Positions 22,590 through 23,880 of a stretch of 23,880 nucleotides of DNA are shown here, piece by piece (the first letter of the stretch is position 1; each line of letters begins with the position of its first letter). The notes under the pieces were generated by a model. It was given only the letters and a program-made list of their open reading frames with translations. It did not search any database and was not told the origin of the DNA. This stretch comes from a virus. The stretch is from IMG/VR virus record IMGVR_UViG_3300028571_000116, positions 1-23,880 of that record, one strand, 5' to 3'. The position numbers and the translations under genes are program-made.

Positions 22590-22735
22590 TCTAGGTCACG
22601 GTTTCGCTTAATAAACCCCGAGTTAACTTAAAATTAACTTGGAGATAGCTCCTGCTTGACTTTGCTCGATATAAGTAGCTTTACCCCGTGGAATTCGACG
22701 GGTTTGCTATTTGCAAATAGCGAATAGTCAAAGAA
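22590..22735. promoter_or_regulatory. Dyad-rich intergenic region after the scaffold gene
   Basis: Four inverted repeats follow in about 100 bases: AGTTAA/TTAACT (22621-22639), GGAG/CTCC (22641-22652), CCCGT-GGAATTCG-ACGGG (22685-22702) and the perfect palindrome GCTATTTGCAAATAGC (22706-22721). AATTCGACGGG at 22692-22702 repeats exactly the 11-mer at 260-270 and resembles the tmRNA 5' signature. No forward gene fits. It may be a terminator/processing region, a structured RNA or an operator cluster. Confidence 0.5.
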
Positions 22736-22936
22736 TCAGTCAATATATAAGTTTCCGTCTGCGTCCCACGTAAGTAAAGAAGTTAATGAGGAAGCGCAAT
22801 AAGATGAGGTAGAGCAAGTTTTTGTTTTAGAACCGCTCATTAGAGGAACTAATTTTTTAAATTGAATAGATATATAGTCTGACTGTGATTTATAAAGCGG
22901 TTGCGGAACTTGAGGTAAAGAAGTTGAGGGGAACAC
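22736..22936 (-). CDS. Possible small reverse-strand gene (66 aa)
   Basis: A reverse frame from GTG 22936 to TGA at 22738-22736 encodes 66 residues, Ser/Thr/Leu-rich, ending in a strikingly protein-like TWDADGNLYID. Codons are AT-ending like real genes here, and it would fill an otherwise empty 485-base gap. Against it: GTG start, no Shine-Dalgarno, short length and no recognised family. The WDADGNLYI phrase is of the kind seen in phage fibre or structural proteins, so it could also be a remnant. Confidence 0.35.
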   Translation of the reverse strand: MFPSTSLPQVPQPLYKSQSDYISIQFKKLVPLMSGSKTKTCSTSSYCASSLTSLLTWDADGNLYID

Positions 22937-23028
22937 TTGAAGAAAAAAGTTAAAAGTTTAAGAATTATGAAGTTTTATCTTCGTTTCCTGACTTCTTTAG
23001 TCTAAGTTAAATCTAACAAAAACCGAAA

Positions 23029-23056
23029 TACTATTTTTAAAAATAGTAGGTATATT
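23029..23056 (+). promoter_or_regulatory. 20-bp perfect palindrome and -10 before the 136-aa gene
   Basis: TACTATTTTT/AAAAATAGTA (23029-23048) is a perfect 20-bp palindrome. TATATT (23051-23056), a good -10, lies just after it, and the gene starts at 23075. No good -35 is visible; the palindrome occupies that place, which fits an activator or repressor site. Its outer arms ACTAT/ATAGT match those of the 14579-14592 dyad, with wider spacing. Confidence 0.5.
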
Positions 23057-23074
23057 CCAGTCGAGAAAAAACTA

Positions 23075-23485
23075 ATGACCGAACAAAAGGCTTTTTTACT
23101 TGAGAGGCAAACCGTTGTGGGGGCAGATAACACTTCAGCTACAACACCTCAGCCTTCCTGGAGGCAACTAGCTGCTATTCCTGAATCAGTGCTTAAGGCT
23201 TCCGTCCTTAAAGCATGTGGTGTAACACCACCCTGCACTGGAATAAGTCGTGCTTTTGATGGGGGTAGTTTTCGTGTGTTTGCAAATGTTCACCCTGGTA
23301 CTCAGAACACCGAGGGTATTTGGTTTACGTTGTATCAAGGCACTGGAACACAGCTGTTTACCAGCCCTAAACAACTATTAAAAGCATTAAGGACATCACC
23401 GGGCACAGCTACAGGTGATGCTATAAGAAATTGGTTCACGTTTTTTGCACCTAAACCAGGTAGCGAGGAATCCTCGGTAACTTAG
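23075..23485 (+). CDS. Unknown protein (136 aa) behind a palindromic promoter
   Basis: No family is recognised. The N-terminal 35 residues are polar. The middle has SVLKACGV, then a strand-rich part (FDGGSFRVFANVHPG, EGIWFTLYQGTGTQLF) and a helix SPKQLLKALR; the end is acidic. The protein is soluble with no signal. It follows the scaffold gene where a major capsid gene might be expected but is far too small for one. Its own promoter and palindrome suggest separate control. The ATG at 23075 is the first in frame. Confidence 0.8.
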   Translation: MTEQKAFLLERQTVVGADNTSATTPQPSWRQLAAIPESVLKASVLKACGVTPPCTGISRAFDGGSFRVFANVHPGTQNTEGIWFTLYQGTGTQLFTSPKQLLKALRTSPGTATGDAIRNWFTFFAPKPGSEESSVT

Positions 23486-23493
23486 GTGTATTA

Positions 23494-23518
23494 AGTAGTC
23501 TTCTTCACTACTGGTTTT
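23494..23518 (+). terminator. Weak terminator-like hairpin
   Basis: AGTAGT (23494-23499) pairs with ACTACT (23507-23512) around a 7-base loop, followed by GGTTTT, nine bases after the stop of the 136-aa gene. The stem is short and AT-leaning, so termination is uncertain. No gene is seen between 23486 and about 23660. Confidence 0.3.
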
Positions 23519-23693
23519 GAGCAAAGCAGGTCTAGCGGGCACGTTTTTTGTCAGTCAGACTTGTTTTTGAGCCGGCAAGTAATTTTTCATGGATTTTGAA
23601 ATTTGAAAAATTGTGAAAAAGCCTTAAGACTACAGCGTTGTCGCCCTCCCTGGGTGATTTATGCTGCTGATGCCTCTTAGTCCCGCACTACTC

Positions 23694-23880
23694 GTGAGCC
23701 TTGATTTTTTAGTAGTAGGTTCTGGTTTATTTGGCGCAACGTTTGCTCGTTTAGCAACAGACGAAGGCTACAAATGTTTAGTAATCGATAAGAACCCTCA
23801 CATAGCAGGCAATTGTTTTACAAGAAAACACGGAGTTATAGACGTACATGAGTACGGACCTCATATTTTTCACACAAGTA
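23694..23880 (+). CDS. glf: UDP-galactopyranose mutase, N-terminal part
   Basis: The frame runs off the window end. FLVVGSGLFGATFARLA is the FAD-binding GxGxxG Rossmann motif, followed by the acidic strand end in LVIDKN, then IAGNCFT and a Y-G-P-H-I-F-H-T stretch, all hallmarks of UDP-galactopyranose mutase. The enzyme converts UDP-galactopyranose to UDP-galactofuranose with reduced FAD, supplying donor for galactofuranose-containing glycans. GTG 23694 is chosen because it leaves the family's usual short N-terminus; ATG 23661 and 23670 are in frame and possible. It supplies a nucleotide sugar that one of the phage glycosyltransferases could use. Confidence 0.92.
   Translation, partial: MSLDFLVVGSGLFGATFARLATDEGYKCLVIDKNPHIAGNCFTRKHGVIDVHEYGPHIFHTS

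Noticed and set aside
22700-22761. tmRNA tag frame after the second TTCGACGGG motif
   Set aside because: A short frame after AATAGTC can be read but lacks the Ala-rich hydrophobic tag end, and the stem partners of a tmRNA are missing.

Overview
The window looks like part of the genome of a tailed double-stranded DNA phage (Caudoviricetes). The firm anchors are a large terminase subunit (14607-16127), an SPP1/T7-type portal (19943-22174), a downstream scaffold-like gene and a block of Gly/Ala-rich virion proteins. Base composition is AT-leaning, genes are dense with many short overlaps, and Shine-Dalgarno sites are few. Several small proteins resemble conserved hypotheticals of marine phages, including cyanophages, so a marine bacterial host, possibly a picocyanobacterium, is plausible but not proven. 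The order internal-virion genes, terminase, portal, scaffold is what a circularly read T7-like podovirus would give; short-tailed morphology is therefore an inference.

Layout: 1-840 is a mostly non-coding leader with two identical tandem palindromes, a possible structured RNA, a reverse DUF6717-like gene and a good promoter with an operator-like dyad. 841-4678 holds a 1110-residue virion-type protein and a small gene whose frame continues past its amber stop. 4687-8780 is an accessory block: a reverse SAM methyltransferase with its own promoter, a membrane protein, five small proteins, a GT2 glycosyltransferase, a YkgJ-type Cys-cluster protein and a Cro/CI-type regulator. 8758-12302 is a tightly overlapping virion/packaging operon ending in a probable small terminase. 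12299-14553 is a reverse-strand glycan pair (GH130-like and GT4) wedged between the probable small terminase and the large terminase. 14607-19918 has the large terminase, a further GT-A-type enzyme, seven small phage proteins, a GT17 enzyme and a small basic protein. 19943-22589 has portal and scaffold-like genes sharing a 503-nt dual-coding overlap. 22590-23880 holds a dyad-rich intergenic region, a 136-residue unknown and the start of UDP-galactopyranose mutase (glf), cut by the window end.

The genes form two interleaved programmes. One builds and fills the capsid. The other is a scattered carbohydrate programme (GT2, GH130-like, GT4, GT-A type, GT17, glf, perhaps the methyltransferase) placed at gene boundaries inside the structural region. 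The latter could glycosylate virions or remodel host surface glycans. The most unusual features are the portal/scaffold overprint, the glycan pair splitting the terminase genes, the possible amber readthrough, and a set of perfect palindromes at promoters that could be targets of the phage's own HTH regulator.
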